Shown piece after piece: positions 59,110-59,676 of a stretch of DNA of 59,676 nucleotides; positions within the stretch are counted from its first letter, which is position 1, and every line of letters starts with the position of its first letter. A program made the translations under genes and the position numbers. The notes under the pieces were generated by a model. It was given only the letters and a program-made list of their open reading frames with translations, was not told the origin of the DNA and did not search any database. The stretch is from NCBI GenBank assembly GCA_030693515.1, contig JAUYAK010000025.1, positions 1 to 59,676 on the forward strand, in the 5' to 3' direction. The stretch comes from Opitutaceae bacterium. Its GTDB lineage: Bacteria; Verrucomicrobiota; Verrucomicrobiia; Opitutales; Opitutaceae.

Positions 59110-59676
59110 TTAGTGGTTTTGTGGTCTGCCGTCCTGCTGCGCCTCAACCTTTGGCTGGAAGGGTGCGAGGGCTACGGTGGCGATCGCGATAATGACCGCG
59201 CGATCTTCGTCGCTGAGTTTGTCGGCGGTTTCGAACGTGCGCAAATTTCGGGGGGAATTTTCGCGGTGGTCTCGTGCACGGCGTTTCCGGCTTCGGTCAT
59301 TTTTTCCAGCGGCACGGTGTCATAGAGGCCGGCGGTCAGCGCCAGTAGGATGGCGATCTGCCCAGGCACCGACACCGGGGAAAATTCCGGTTGCTTGAGG
59401 CAGGCGCGGATGCGGCGGCCGTGGTCGATGGTTTTGCGGGTGGCTTCATCCAGGCGGGCGCCGAAGCGGGCGAAGGCTTCGAGTTCCTCAAACTGCGCGT
59501 AGGCGAGTTTGAGCTCGCCGGCGACGGCGCGGTAAGCCGCCCGCTGCGCCTTGCCGCCGACGCGGGAGACGGACTTGCCGACATCGACGGCGGGCAGCAC
59601 GCCGAGTTCGAAGAGCGACGGCGAAAGATAAATCTGTCCATCGGTGATCGAGATGAGATTCGTCGGAATGTAGGCG
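59110..59676 (-). CDS. N-type ATPase alpha subunit, C-terminal part, probable frameshift
   Basis: The gene enters from the right edge. The C-terminal part of an F1 alpha subunit is clear: [60 protein letters not shown] and [20 protein letters not shown]. It continues to EICAR near 59237 and then the annotated frame drifts ([10 protein letters not shown], stop at 59172). One base back, the other frame reads [20 protein letters not shown], then [20 protein letters not shown], ending at a stop at 59110-59112. A single missing base at about 59235-59262 (a C6 run at 59260 is one candidate) would restore the normal end. It is either a sequencing indel or a real mutation. Confidence 0.82.

Noticed and set aside
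59233-59265. Programmed -1 ribosomal frameshift in the ATPase alpha gene
   Set aside because: No X-XXY-YYZ slippery heptamer in the right frame and no downstream stem was evident. Such control is not known for alpha subunits, so an indel is simpler.
1-59676. tRNA, rRNA or CRISPR array
   Set aside because: No cloverleaf-like sequence, rRNA segment or regularly spaced direct repeats were seen; intergenic spaces are mostly too short.

Overview
The window is a dense, GC-rich bacterial chromosome segment with about 50 genes and only one gene-free stretch longer than 300 bp. The content points to Verrucomicrobiota, most likely Opitutales/Opitutaceae. The indicators are a DUF1552 + DUF1587/1592/1588/1585 cytochrome-type pair, a DUF1080 + PA14 secreted protein, a sugar dehydrogenase fused to a cupredoxin, a PrsK/PrsR (PEP-CTERM-type) two-component pair, N-type ATPase genes, a dipeptide epimerase, and secreted proteins ending in a shared verrucomicrobial-looking 'NDDW' module. 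This assignment is an inference from gene content; there is no rRNA or tRNA gene in the window to test it.

Layout. 1-2.4 kb: the 3' end of a glutathionylspermidine synthase-like gene, coupled to a DUF4178 membrane protein and two small membrane proteins. 2.5-7.2 kb: DUF1552 and DUF1592-type proteins and a small exported protein. 7.2-11.3 kb: three genes on the minus strand (DUF1338/HglS-like 2-oxoadipate dioxygenase, saccharopine dehydrogenase, ALDH7-type aldehyde dehydrogenase). Together they resemble the saccharopine route of lysine breakdown known from plants. 11.4-21.4 kb: a SpoU methyltransferase remnant, an eight-repeat PQQ-propeller secreted protein, a histidine kinase, an outer-membrane protein, a small exported protein with a very good sigma-54 promoter, an NtrC-family regulator, the intact SpoU methyltransferase and a sulfatase. 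21.4-27.7 kb: RlmM-like methyltransferase, rhodanese, SDR, BON lipoprotein, dipeptide epimerase, DUF1232, TerC and an HPF-like protein.

27.7-32.4 kb: a LysR regulator with an SbtA-type bicarbonate permease, a fucose-isomerase-like enzyme and an esterase. 32.4-37.2 kb: PrsR/PrsK, an AT-rich intergenic region, a lone receiver protein and a Fur-fold regulator without its metal ligands. 37.3-45.7 kb: DUF1080/PA14 protein, dehydrogenase-cupredoxin fusion, DUF1653, glycerate kinase, NamZ-like muramidase, LacI regulator and a CBS protein. 45.8-51 kb: HrpA helicase, a membrane protein and a molybdopterin oxidoreductase. 51-59.7 kb: an Ig-repeat secreted protein, a CPA1 antiporter remnant, PPK2, DUF2254, N-ATPase gamma, HPF/RaiA, an FAD oxidase and the frameshifted 3' end of N-ATPase alpha.

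The most interesting points are: the plant-like lysine catabolic operon; the sigma-54 promoter bracketed by terminators beside an NtrC regulator and kinase; GTAG-type REP/REPIN palindromes, two of which lie in frame inside coding genes (an RlmM-like gene and hrpA); the C-terminal NDDW module shared by two secreted proteins; a microhomology-deleted copy of the SpoU gene; and an N-ATPase operon interrupted between alpha and gamma, with a probable one-base frameshift in alpha.
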